Source of the DNA: Glomus cerebriforme
Taxonomy: Eukaryota > Glomeromycota > Glomeromycetes > Glomerales > Glomeraceae
DNA length: 64,000 bases
Direction: 5' to 3'
Assembly (NCBI GenBank): GCA_003550305.1
Contig: QKYT01000512.1
Coordinates: forward strand, 23,488-87,487
Shown here: piece by piece, positions 13,541 to 26,240 of the stretch
Position numbering within the stretch: the first letter of the stretch is position 1
Layout of the letters: each line of letters opens with the position of its first letter
Translations under genes and position numbers: made by a program
The notes under the pieces: generated by a model
Seen by the model: the letters and a program-made list of their open reading frames with translations, nothing else
Databases searched by the model: none
Told to the model about the DNA's origin: nothing

Positions 13541-14967
13541 AAATTTTCTAAAATTAATATTTTTCTTATAATATTATAAAAAATTTAGAATAAATCTAAT
13601 TGTAACGACTTATTACATATAATAACTTTAAAAAATAAGGTTGGAGAATTGGATAAAAAGATTGGATAAGAAATTTTAATTTATACAATTTTTGCTTAAT
13701 TTATCTAATAGTATTACAGTTCATTTATGATACAATTGTATAGTTACAATTGTATTACAATCATATGCAATTTATTTATATATTAATTGTGAAATTCAGA
13801 TTGAAAATAATTTAAAAATAAATGAAAACAATTTAAAAATAAGTTAAAAATGATGAAATAAAGTAGAAAAAATGAGAAAATAAAGTAAAGAAAATGATAT
13901 AAGCTATTATAGTTGAAAAATCAAATGAAAAAAATAGTAGGTAATAATAAAGAAGATTTAATATTTGGGATGGTGATATCTTCTTAAATATATATTTCTA
14001 TTATGAGTAACCAAATAAGTATGTGAATTCTAAAAATGCCTTTTTTTTTTTGTTTTTTTTTTTATTAGAAAATTAAAAGATTTGAAAAAGAAAGATCTAA
14101 TAAAACAAATACAATTGGTAAAAGGATTATTAGGAATTGTAGACAAAATCTAATATTTATCAGCCTTTTATCTGTTTATTTTATAAGTAATAAGTGACTC
14201 AAGTTACTTACATTATATGCTTACATAAGATTAAAAAATTTGTTATAATATTGATCTCTAGTAAATGTTATTCTATATTGACTTTTAATTTTTTTAAACA
14301 ATTCCAAAATAATGATTTTATTATTTACTTTTTAAGTTTTTATTTAAGAAAATTGAAACATTTGTGTGTAAAAGAAGGAGAAAGAGAAAAAGAAAAAGAG
14401 AATTTTGGTGAAAGTTTGCAAGTTTTTATAGAGAAATAAATTTAATGAAATGACTTAATTGCAAAGTGAATCTACATGATCCAAACATAAAATTTAGTTT
14501 AGTAATTAATTTTAAAATGATTAAAGCATATAATTAAGTGATAGTAATCTTATTATATATTTATTGAGTACAAACTATGTACAAACAATTTACTAACAAA
14601 TCATGTAGTAAATATTAATTCATTTATTCTTTATTAAAAAAAGAAAGAACATACTAATCTAAACTCAACTAAATCTAAAACAAAATTGTATTAAGATAAA
14701 ACTACTATCGATTTTATTAACATCTTGCACTATTATGTTCTAATTGATTGCATGTATTATAGCAGTTATGGGTCTTCATCTAAATTGTATATGAACTCAA
14801 ACTACTAATAAAGATGACTTCTTACTGAATTCATTTACATTTCTAATTTCTTATTTTATACACTTTCTGTTGGTAGTGAAGATAGCTCTCTTGCTCCTAT
14901 TATATTTAATTCTTTCAAATAAAGTCTTAATAAGATTTTACTCTAATTTTTTATCAGTTATTAATAA

Positions 14968-15334
14968 AGATGCTATCCAAAATCCTGAAACTCAAAATCC
15001 TAATAGGCCAAAATTCCAAAACTTGAAATCCTGACAGATACAAAATTCTAAAACTCAAAATTCTGATAGATCAAAATTCTGATAGGTACAAAATCCTGAA
15101 ATTAGCCTGCATTAAGCTTTAATGCTATCCAGAATTAAGTTTTAGGATTTTTTTTAGAAGTTTAATAAATCATGAATTATAATTCCAGGTAGTATTAAAA
15201 CTTAATGTGGACTAATTTTTTGGGATTTCATATCTGTTAGAATTTTGATCCTATCAGAATTTTGGATTTTGGGATATTGAGTTTCAGGATTTTGGCCTGT
15301 TGGAATTTTAAGTTTTGGGATTTCATACAATATC
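14968..15334. mobile_element. Fold-back element flanked by TATTAATAA repeats
   Basis: Both arms consist of short repeats of AAAATCCTGAAACTCAAAAT type; the right arm is the inverted version of the left, so the whole element could fold on itself. It is flanked on both sides by TATTAATAA (14,959-14,967 and 15,335-15,343), a probable 8-9 bp target duplication, although such an A+T-rich word is weak evidence. No coding capacity. Non-autonomous element, superfamily uncertain (hAT or Mutator-like by duplication length). Confidence 0.55.
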
Positions 15335-15950
15335 TATTAATAATATTATCTTTTCTATATTAAAACCTTATTAGAAAAATTGTAATTTTTACTTTTTATA
15401 ATTACAATTAATCCAGTTTATTCTTCACAAACAACTTCAACTCAATATAGTAAAGTTTTAAGCTCACTTAGACAATTTTCTTTATAATCATATGGACTCT
15501 TTAGCTCATTTTATTATGTTATTAGAATATATTATAATTTCTTAAATAAACTTAATCTTAACTTTAATTCAAATTTATTTGTTTTATAATGTTATTTTGA
15601 AAATAGAATAAATTTATCATTTCATTTTATTTATTCTTAATATTTTTTTATTTCATATTTTAACTTAATTTTTATTCAATTTCTTTTTTTTCTATTTCTC
15701 TTTCCTATCTTCAATACTAATATAAACTCTCTGATCTACTTATATTATAAATTATAGTTTTTAGAGCTGCCAACCATAAATATTTTTTATCATCAGTCTT
15801 TCTGTTATTACTCTTATGAACTATGATATTTTCTCTTTTATTTCATCCAAAAAATATTAGTGCATATAAGTATTTGCAATATTAATGTTATCTTTTCATC
15901 TTAAACTTATTCATCTACTTTATTTTTTATAAACTTTTTAATACTTTTTA

Positions 15951-16355
15951 AAGGGCGTACCAGAAATCAGCTGATTTGAAAGGGAGTGGGGGGTCAAGCT
16001 TCAAATCAGGTCTATATATATCACATGACATTCATATATCTAAATATAAATATAAGTAATTTAATCATTTTATATATAATTATTATAATGCAATTATCTT
16101 GACTTCTAGTGATCCAATTTTAATAAACTTTTTTTTAATTTATAGCTCTTATTTAGCACAAATCTATCTCTACAAAATAAAAAAAAGTTTGTTCAAATTG
16201 AATTACTAAAAGCTAAGATAATTGTATAATACTAATTATTATATATAATATTTAATAATAAAAATTTTTTTTAGCCAATCAGATTTCAATCAGGTGGGAG
16301 TGGGGGGTTAAGGCTACTAATTGAAGAATATCAGCTAATTTCTGGCACATCCCTA
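15951..16355. mobile_element. hAT-like non-autonomous element (AGGG...CCAGAAAT TIR)
   Basis: The left end contains AGGGCGTACCAGAAATCAGC and the inverse right end contains AGGGATGTGCCAGAAATTAG, about 24-bp TIRs that continue as AGCTGAT. Subterminal GGGAGTGGGGGGT occurs in inverse positions. Flanks ACTTTTTA and ACTATTTC match at 6 of 8 positions, fitting an aged 8-bp duplication. TAGGGATGTGC-type ends are typical of hAT elements. There is no transposase frame in the 405 bp. Confidence 0.6.
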
Positions 16356-17275
16356 ACTATTTCAAATATCAATTTCTTGATGCTATCATATTGTCATAGT
16401 CTACAAAAATAATTCCCATATTGCGAACTTCTCTAATTGGATAGAATATTTTAATTTTAATATCTGATTCTTACTATCAAATTTATTTATCAATTGGCCT
16501 TTCTTATACTTTAAAGTTTTATATTCACTTTCTTCTCTGCTTTCATTCATAAGTAAAATGTTTAAAATGTTTCATTTTTCTCAATTAAGTAAATTGTGTA
16601 TAACTCTATAAACAAACTTTAATACAACTTCTATCATGAAACTTAGTTATCAAGATGTAAATTGAAGGTAGATATAAGATACCTTAAAGTCATATAATCC
16701 TAATTTTACTGCTTTAACTTTAAGGATATCATTTTTGACTTCAATTTCTATTCTGAACTGGTTAAATTTGACCTTTTTAACAGAATATTCTGGATTAAAC
16801 TTATGGATTAAATGGTTATCTGAATAAATCTAACAGTTTTAAAAATTAGATTACAGCTCTCCTTTAACTTTTTATAAAGGACTGAAGAGGATACTCTTTG
16901 GATAGTTAGCTTAACTTTTACTTCTTATTACAAAGTAGTTAGTTAAACATATTCTTATATTAGATTTATAGCATAAGAATCTAAATTAGTTTTACTTTTT
17001 AGGTTTTTATTTATATAAACTAAATAAAAAATAAAATCCATTAATTTTATTTAGGTTAGATCATTTTATGTAATATTATTTTATTTGTATTAATTGTTCA
17101 CTAATAAATAAAGTTTAATTATTAAGACAAAAAAAAATAATTTTTTATTTGAATAATTTAACCTGATAATCTATCTATATAATAAAAAATTTTTGTAGAA
17201 TTTAATATTTAGATTAACCTGTATAAATAGTCTTTAAATTGTGTAATGTGTGATTTACTTATGGTTAAAGTTCCT

Positions 17276-17509
17276 CAAACTCAAATTAAATCAAATATGA
17301 AGCCAATTTGAATTTGTCAAATTAAATCAAGTTCGAATTAAATTTGAATCAAATATCAAATATTTGTTGAATTGACCAATCAAATTAAAGAATTTTCAAA
17401 TCAAATCAAATCAAATTTGAATCAAATCAAAAAAAAGCTGATTTGAATTTGCAAATTCAAATCAAATTCAAATCGAATATCAAATGTCAAATCAAATTGC
17501 ATATCCCTA
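17276..17509. mobile_element. hAT-like element filled with CAAAT repeats
   Basis: The inverse right end reads TAGGGATATGCAATTTG; the left end begins TAAAGTTCCTCAAACT. The interior is an A+T-rich array of CAAAT and TCAAAT words in both orientations. The 8-base flanks CTTATGGT and CTTGTGAC differ at three positions, all transitions, which fits one duplicated target altered by deamination. The left TIR is weak, so the left limit is less sure than the right. Confidence 0.45.
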
Positions 17510-17519
17510 CTTGTGACTA

Positions 17520-20500
17520 AACTGATCATATTTGATTACTAATATTTATTTTATAGTTTATTATTTTTTTGGTTAGATTGTAAATTGCAGATATCTTTTC
17601 TTTAATGAATCTTCTTTTCTTAACAATATATCTTATAAATTTGTATATATTAATAATTAACATGAATTTACTAATTAAATAGTTTTTTAATATAGAATAA
17701 AATGTGGATTTTTTAACTAAAAATGAATAGTTTTTGTATTCTAGTAAACTGAAATAATACTGATAAAATTAATAGTTTTTTTAATAATAATAGATTGCTA
17801 TAATGAATTGTATAATATGTGATTTGCTTGCACCTAATCTATTCCATATTATGAATAAATTTAGGTGAAATAAAATGATATACTGTAACGATCTGATAGG
17901 TAATGTAATTATTAATTAACCTATTAATTTTTTTTTATAAAGAGATTAATTTTTTAAATTGTAAATATAATTTATAATAATTAATTTTTATTTTTTTTTT
18001 CACTTGATATATTAATTATAAATCTAATTATTATTATATCACAGCTTATTTTCTGAAATATTTTCTATATACATAATTTACTATATTAAGCTTATTAATC
18101 CCAGTGTAAAGCAATGAGTTATATATTAATAAGTGATATTATTCAAGTAATATTACCTGATTAATTTTATAATTTAATAATTTAAATATAGTTTAGCAGA
18201 AAATTTTTTGTAATTTTTGATATATCAATAAAGTGATAACACTTGATTAAAATTGAGACATCATATAAATAATATAATATTTATAATGATTATGATATAA
18301 AATTACCATTATTTATATAGTATAATAATATAATTTATATTTAAACTATCTGTTTTAAAGAAAAATTTTATAATTTTTATTTTTAATTAACTATAAGCAT
18401 ATATTTTTTCTGTTTTTCTAAAGTATTATTTTCTAAAATAAGATTCATATCAGTTATAATGCCTATATAAAACTTTAAACCTATTAACAAAACTATTTAC
18501 AATAGAAAATATTGCTCTAAATACAAATTTTTCTTATATTTTTGATCTGTATTATTATTATTCAAAAAAAATACCATGTATATACATTACAAATAGTAAT
18601 ACTCAGACTGATAATATTACTTGTGATCATAAAAAAAAAAATAATCACCAGGTTATTAATGAGCTTAAAGTACTATTCCAACATCTGCTTAATTATAATA
18701 AAAGAATTTTTAAGAAGTTTATATAAAATATAAAAAAGAAATATAGAAAGCAGGTTAATAAAATATGAAAATATGAAGTAAAATTAAGAATCTGAAGATG
18801 CAAGTACTAGAGGCAGAAAAAGAGTTGACATCTATAAAGTCAGATTTTACTCATTTCAGTCATTTGTGAGATAATATATTCTAGGCAAAATTATGAATTA
18901 ACTTGCACACTTTTTTTCTTGTACTTCTACCTTACCTCTATCTCCTTCTGCAGGTTTAATGGAATGTTAAACCTTAGCCATATTGCAAGAGGATCATTCT
19001 TGAATTTATCTAAGTCAAATACAATAATTCTATTCCAGCTAAAATGATCTACATCATACTTAACAAGATATACTACTGTCTTATTATTGACTTACTGTAT
19101 ATGTCTATACAACTAGCTATACTTGGTTTAAGAATATCTTTCAAAATTTTTTTATTATTAACTTTAGAATATTATCACAAAATATATTTTCATAATAATA
19201 GCTGACAAATTATATGAATACTTCAAGTGCAATTCCTCTGAATAGTGTATTATAGTTTTCTAGATGAGTGTAAGATAGAGCCTTTCGAACGAAAGATAGA
19301 TCATTACCTTAGATGTCTTAATATAATTGCTGGTAGTATGAAAGACAAGAGAAAGGAAAAAGTGGAGACACTTCTTAAAAACTACAAAAAAACAAGTAAA
19401 TTTATGTTAAATATATAGGTGAAAAAATAGTAGTATGATAGGAAGATATCCATTCAGTTTTCTGTCATTCAAGGCCTTGCCAAGTTACAAAACCAGTGCA
19501 TAGGTGACCCACTCAGTTATTTGATGTTCAAAGGCCACTCGCTAAGTTGGCATTGGACTACTAAAATACAGATAATCCACTCAGTTGTCTGATGTCTGAT
19601 GTTTTGGTGAAATCAGAAATAGATAGGAACCAAAAGTGTGTTAGCGAAGAATATTATTAATTTTCAAATCTTTATATTAGGATTCTCAAACAAATTAAAA
19701 AAAAGTGAGAAAATAGAATAAGGAACATTTGCGTAAGCAGGTTTATTATTACCAGCTAATAATTACTGATATCAGCAGAAATATGATCAGAAATATAAGG
19801 ATGATAACTGATGGATCATTCATTTTTGAATTAAAAAGAGAAGTAGATGAAGATCAAAAAAAAAACATTGTAGATTCTGAAAACAATCTGCTTTTAGCAT
19901 TTGAGGATGAGGTATGATAGTTTTCATTGAAAATATGTTTAATTAAAGTTCTATTGGTCCTAATACTTTCTTTTTCTGTGAACAATATGTATATTTATAG
20001 AAAATTTTAAATGAAAGTATAAAATTGCCAGTTTTTAATAAACAAGGAAGTGAAATCAAAAGAAAGTTTCTACATATAAAAAGGTAAGTAATTATAGATG
20101 GTAAAGCTATAAGAATGTAAAAGCTTATGTATATTTTTTCTATATTTAGACAAAAAAAAACATGAAGAGTGATCTGAAAATCTTCCTCTGGGTTTCTTTT
20201 CTCTTCTAATAAGAGTAACAAAGAACATAGTGAAGATGATACAGAAATTAAATTTAATCTAACAAGTATTTCAATTGAATTATAATGCAAACTGATAGTC
20301 AAAGTATTATATATATTAAATTTTGATTCTTTACTACATATATATCTTACAGTCTATCTGTTTTTAGTGAAAAATTGGTCACATCAATGTAACTGATCAG
20401 TTTTAGTAGTATCAGAAGAAGATTATTAAAAAAGCAGAAATAAAAGGATTGAAATATGATAATATATACAAACTCTTGTATGTAGTACTTTAAAATATAT

Positions 20501-21885
20501 AATATTTGACACAATGATTTTATTGAATATCTTTTTCTTATTATACTTAGAGTTTTATTATCAATTATTATCTTCTCTTAACCATATTTGTGTTTACAAT
20601 TCAAGAGTGAAAAGAAGTTACAAAAAATAAATCTTATACTATTCAAGTATCCTCACTTTTACCAGTCATTTTGTCATCTTTTAATGAAGTATCATTTAAC
20701 CATTTTCTCAAAAAGGACACATTTATGAAAGTTAAAAATCAAAACTAAGTAGACTAGTTGCATGATTGTTTAATAATTTGTATGTAATATAATTTTATAA
20801 TATATATATAAGATTATAGTTTACATAATTTTTTTATTATGTCATAGATATGATATTAATGATAGTATTATGAAGATTGCTCTATTAAAATTGTCTGAAG
20901 AAGAACATTATTTACATTTTATCTACTCCTATTTTTTATTAGTGAGAAAGAATATAATCTAGTATTAAACTGTTCTAATTCAAGTTCTAAAAAAAGACCA
21001 GACTTTTTATGTATAGTAAATGGTATACCGATTTTGAATTCAAAATTTAAACTTTTGGAAAATACATTATTATAATGAATAAAGGACAGACTGAAAGTGC
21101 AGTTAAAGGTTCAAAAATTTATCACAAAGTCCAGATGAACCCGTAATATTTTTAAACATAAGTAGGTAAGAGAGATTACATGAGAATTTATTTTTATACA
21201 GTATATATTAATTTATATTTTACAATAATTAAGTGACTTAATGGAATCTTACTCTATGAATCTTAAGTATAATAGTTTATATCATTCCTGGTTATTTCTT
21301 ACTATTAGACTGGTAGTTGATAAGATCATTATTCTGCTTGCAGGAATTGCGATCTATCATTTGGTATTTTTAGAGATATATATCACATTTTCCTTGTTTA
21401 TAATGAGATTATAAGAAATATCAATATCACTTAATTTCATTTGCTCTTTATAATGGCAGAAATATGTTGAATGGATTGCAAAAGATTTTAAATATAAAAC
21501 ATGTCATAGTGGCAATATTACACTAACCAAACAAATATCTTTTATGTGTAAATTTTCAGACTCATTACAAGTAAAGAAATTGATTTATTAAATTGGAATT
21601 GATTATTTATTAGATTTAGATTTGATGTATTTAGATTGGATAGCATAAATATGTATTTATATTTCTATTATTATTATTAACAAGTTAAATATTTTAATTG
21701 TGCATTGTTTGATATGTAACTACAATATATATCTGTATATCTGATATTACATTCCATTTTATATTTACAAGCCATAATATTAAAGTTTCAGATCATGCTA
21801 GCTTTTATAATATAATATAACATATTTATCATGACGCTAAAAAAATAATAAATGCCAATTAGCATTTAAAGATTCAAGTTTATTC
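17520..21885. other. CpG-poor gene-free DNA
   Basis: No gene recognised. Short open frames at 18,542-18,733 and 19,729-19,917 show no domain. Around 19,450-19,590 a unit beginning CCACTCAGTT and containing a GATGTTCAA-like word recurs about three times at 60-65 bp spacing. CpG is very rare (several consecutive 60-base lines have none), as expected for old methylated repeat DNA. Confidence 0.45.
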
Positions 21886-21886
21886 T

Positions 21887-22925
21887 ATAAGATCTAATTC
21901 ACAAAAATGCTCTAGAATAACTACATATGGATCTTCATAATATTAAACATACCTTAGGGCAATCTGATTCTCTTCACATAATTCTTTTTTAAGTTGATCC
22001 CACTCTTGCTGTTTGATAAAATCATTGGGATCATCTCTATAAAAGAATTCTATATATATTTCATGTTGTTCTCCTTATACTTCAATTGCAAATCCATATT
22101 GCAGATAATAAATGTCAAGTTCTAATCCAGTTGAATGATCTAAAGTTTTAAGAAAATCAGGTTAATATATGGTCCAAGATATTTTGACATAATCTCTCAA
22201 TACAATCTTTCATGTTTATATTTAGAGCAATATGAACACCATATATTATCATTTTTTACATGAGAAAGAATAGCATATCATTGATGGTCTTTATTGCATT
22301 TCTAGAGTAATTAACTCTTGCAATTAATATAAGAATTTGTCAAGTATTTCCTAACATTATAATTATATGCAATAGATTTGGCTATTGCAATATCAAATTT
22401 TGTATTAATATAATGTAGACACCAATAGTTTTTATTTTTAATACCATTGATGGAAGCGAACCATTCATGTGATTTGGAACATTTCTAGCATAAATGTATT
22501 ATATAATTAATGCTAATTCTTTCATATATTCAATGTCAAGTTTCTCAGACTATTTACATAATATGGATATTAAGTTTCTCTTTGAATACTATCAATTCAA
22601 GCAAGTTATGAATGTTCTTCAGAACATTTTTAAGAGAGTGAAGTACATCTGTTATGATAAGAACTAGAAAGACATATCCTACCCTTTTATTTGCAAGATT
22701 CTGAGTGAATTTAAGTCCAAGTTTCATGCACTCATAATACCAACTCTTTCCATTTTTAATATCTGAAAACAATAGGTGAAATTAATAATTATTTTTGCAT
22801 TCCTATAAGAGAAGTAAGCTATTATTAATATAATTCTCAGAAATACGTCTTCCATTTCTATTTTTAGTGCATGCTAATTCTTTGGCTACTGAAATATTAA
22901 GTTTTCTATTTGAGCAATAAGAATA
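21887..22925 (-). pseudogene. Decayed zinc-ribbon / nuclease-like gene, copy 1
   Basis: On the minus strand the C-terminal part reads GLELDIYYLQYGFAIEV, a stop, then GEQHE, followed by KKELCEENQIALRYV. This matches the better copy at 36,050-37,137 across the region. It keeps the ELDIYY...YGFAIEV(Q)G.QH motif that resembles PD-(D/E)XK or Vsr-like nuclease cores, which the other copy has lost. Many in-frame stops and frameshifts are present, several explained by CAA-to-TAA or TGG-to-TAG changes. The upstream part (22,200-22,900) corresponds to the zinc-ribbon repeats but is too decayed to read cleanly. Function would be DNA binding or cleavage by inference only; no intact product is possible. 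Confidence 0.65.
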
Positions 22926-25076
22926 CCATGAATAGTAATTTTTAATAAAATGAAATAAACAATTCTATTGATAATTTTATTACATTTTCAAAGCATTAGA
23001 ATTTCACAATTAATATATTCTTTGAAAAGGCAATTTCCTCTATGAGATTTTGTTATCTTTAGAAAATTTTTTAGGTATTATGATTAATAAAATATATGTA
23101 TCTCTTAAATTATTATCTTACTTTTCAAAATACTATGAAGTATTACAAATTATGCAAATTAGATAAAATTATACCTTTAAAAAAAACAGAATCTATTTAT
23201 ACTTAAACATTCATTTAGATTATTGATCACAAGCACCTCTGAATCTGGAAAGACAAGTATGGTAGTATATTTGCTCTTAGAAAGACCTCTAAAGCCAATA
23301 TAGTTTCTTAGTAATTTCAATACAAAAGCAAGAATTTGTAAATCCAAAAAAAAAATTCCTGAAGGTATATTGTATATTAGAGATTTATAAATATGAGAAG
23401 CTTAAAATAAAACTGATTAAAATTAAATTATGCAATCAGTTTATTAGGATAACTGTCTTTGCTATGGCCTGTTTCTTTACAAATATTATATTTACATATA
23501 TTTAGTTTCTGAAATTGATTAATTAATTGGTTTACTGTATTACGAATTTCATTAATTCCATCCTTTGTTCTATCAATTTTATTAGAAATGTTGGATTACT
23601 ATAAATGAGGTCTTTGAAAAAGTTTTATAGAATAATCTGAGTCTAAATCTTTTTTACTAAGTATACTTATATCTTTTAAAAATTCAGTTATATAATAATT
23701 TTTTATACCTTTTTTTTTGTTTTTAATACAAAGGTGATCCTTTTAGTTATCTAACTGGTTCAACTATTTGTGAAGATGCTTGCACTTATTGGGTTATCTG
23801 TACTTGAAATTTACTTTTTTGTTTATTTAATATAAACTGAAATTTAGTTTTTTGTTGGTTTAATATATATTTTGATGTGTTTTTTGCATATTTGCAATTA
23901 AGCTATTAGATTGAAAGAGTATCCATAAACTTTCTACATAATTCTTCAGATCTGTAGTTAGCTTGTTTACCTATTTGTAATATTCTTCTATATAATTTAT
24001 TTATAGTCATGTCTTTCTTTCTAATTATTTTATATATCAAATTTTGAAGCTTTTCTTTCATTGTAGAAAAATAAGTTTTTAACTATACAGTTTGACTAAA
24101 TTAAATATTAGGTACAATTACTGTAGTATCATTATTAGCATTTGGTACATTTACTAAAAGATTAGTAGGATGATCTTCATATATATCAGTTTTTATTCTA
24201 TAGATTTTCTGCAGCTTTTAATTTTATTATTACATTTTCAAATTGTTCAACCATCTCATTTAATCTATCAGCACCTATCTGATCAACATTATGTCTATTC
24301 ACTGTTACTAAATTAACTTGATCTGTACTATCAGTCAGATTTGTTAACTCTAATATTATCATCTCAGTTAAAAAACAGTTGTAAAATTTCTATCATGTTT
24401 ATTTGATTAAATAGTTATTCTTTAATACTAAAATTTTTGCATAAGTCTTATTTTTTTATTTCTTATATTATTTATAGAGTATATGAGCATATTTCACTTA
24501 TATTTTAATAAACTCTTATCTGCTTTATATTGCTATAAGTGGTAGGTATTTCATTGATATAATAATTAAAGAGCAAAATTTTCTTGTAGCAATTCACTAA
24601 TATGAGTTTACTTTCTTGCTATATTAACTATGATTATTCTGTTTACTTAATTTTGAATATTAGCTTGCAACTGTTAAAGATTACTAATAATTCTGTTCAT
24701 TATTTCTTTAACAAGATTTTTTTATATTATTTCATTATTTTACTCAGCATAAGATTGTTTGGTGAAATTAAGAGATTTAGCAAATAGGCAAAATGATAAA
24801 ATATAGTAATTTGGTAAATTATATTAAAGTTTTATTAAAAAGTTAGCAAAACTTGACAAAAGGTAAAATTTATTAAAATCTATTATAAATAATGAAACTA
24901 ATAACATTCTGTAAAACTATAATAAAATTATAGTAAAAATTTGATAAAACTAAGTGCAGAATTTTAGAAAAGCTTAAACAAGCAGTTCTAATTTATTCTC
25001 TACATCATATCACCTCTGTTGTTTATAGATTAAATTCTATTACAAATTATTCTTTTTTTAGTGAATCTACCTTATA

Positions 25077-25880
25077 TAATGTTGTTAATGGCTCAGTTCA
25101 GTTTAACTTGAAGTTCAAGTTAAGCTGAGCTGATTAAAAGCTAAGTCAAGCTGAATTGAACTATATTAGTTTAAAGGTTTAAGCTAAGTTAAGCCAAACT
25201 GAGTCATGAAGTTGATGGAGCTGATGAGCAATATAAAGTATAATAAAAAAGTAAAAAATAAATACCAAAATAGCATTTTTTATATAAAAACTGCAGTTAT
25301 TCATGAAAAATATGCCAAAATGGTATTTTTTTTATAAAATAATATGAAAACTGCCATTTTGGTGCAGTTATTTATGAAAAAATATACTGAAACTGCAAAT
25401 TTTTATAAAATAATATGAAAACTGCTATTTCGGTACAGTTATTCATGAAAAAATATACCAAAATAGCATTTTTTCATACAATAATATGAAAACAGCCATT
25501 TCAGTACAGTTATTCATGAAAAAATATGTCAAAACTGCATTTTTTATAAAATAATATAAAAACTGTCATTTTGGTATAGTTATTTATGAAAAAATGTACT
25601 GAAATTGCATTTTTTTATAAAATAATATGAAAACTAATATTTTAGCACAGTTATTTATGAAAAAATGTGCCAAAATGGCATTTTTTTTATTATAAAATTG
25701 TTATTTTCCATCAGTTCTATCAGCTTTCATTAGTTAATTATAGCTTAAACTGAGCTAAGTTGCAACTTAATATTTTTAAGCTAAGCTGAGTTAAATCAGC
25801 TTCTGTTTTGAAGCTAAGCCAAATCAGTTTTATCAGTTTAGCTCAGCTTGGCTCAGTTTGACTTGAACTTAATAATACTA
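25077..25880. mobile_element. hAT-like non-autonomous element with internal minisatellite
   Basis: It is inserted in gag copy A. The left end TAATGTTGTTAA and the inverse right end TAGTATTATTAA differ only by A/G exchanges. Eight-base flanks ACCTTATA and GTTTTGTA also differ only by transitions, and the empty site in copy B (GCTTTATC near 41,927) fits the same ancestral word. Subterminal zones are rich in AAGCTGAGCT and AAGTTCAAGT words, placed as inverted clusters, as expected for transposase binding zones. The centre is a tandem array. No coding capacity. Confidence 0.65.
25259..25695 (+). repeat. Tandem array, ~71-bp unit, about 6 copies
   Basis: Units begin near 25,305, 25,376, 25,447, 25,518, 25,590 and 25,661, with a truncated one at 25,259. 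Each contains CCATTTTGGT and, about 25 bases on, a matching inverse ACCAAAATGG, so every unit can form a hairpin. The unit sequences differ mainly by transitions. Confidence 0.8.
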
Positions 25881-26077
25881 GTTTTGTATCTTTTTTTTTT
25901 ATTTAATTTGTTATATTATTCAAATAACCATTTATAGCATTTACTAGCTCTATAATGGTAATCATCTTCAAATTAGTATTAGAATTTTATTGGGCATTTA
26001 CTATTTGATGATTTATGTTAGTACAACCAGTTACTATGCATAATAAAAGTTTAATAAAGGCTAAGTTCAATAAAACA

Positions 26078-26240
26078 GTTACTCAGTACTATGTGATCTC
26101 GTAACTGCGGCACTATCGTACCTTATATGTATTTATATAAGAATATGATCAGTAAAATTTGCTGAGCTACGCTCAGCAAATTTTACTGATCATATTCTTA
26201 TATAAATATAACAGTTACTCAGCACTTTGTGCTGAGTAAC
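26078..26240. mobile_element. 163-bp palindromic element with perfect 38-bp hairpin
   Basis: The outer ends are GTTACTCAGTAC on the left and, inverted, GTTACTCAGCAC on the right. The core is a perfect inverted repeat: 26,130-26,167 pairs with 26,171-26,208 around a 3-base loop. The right end forms a second perfect hairpin (26,214-26,225 with 26,229-26,240). The corresponding part of gag copy B lacks it, so it is an insertion. No clear target duplication was found; MITE-like by structure. Confidence 0.65.

Noticed and set aside
23215..23400. Plus-strand text SESGKTSMVVYLLLE resembling a P-loop
   Set aside because: Short, followed by stops, and not supported by a Walker B or any flanking domain; noted only as possible remnant.
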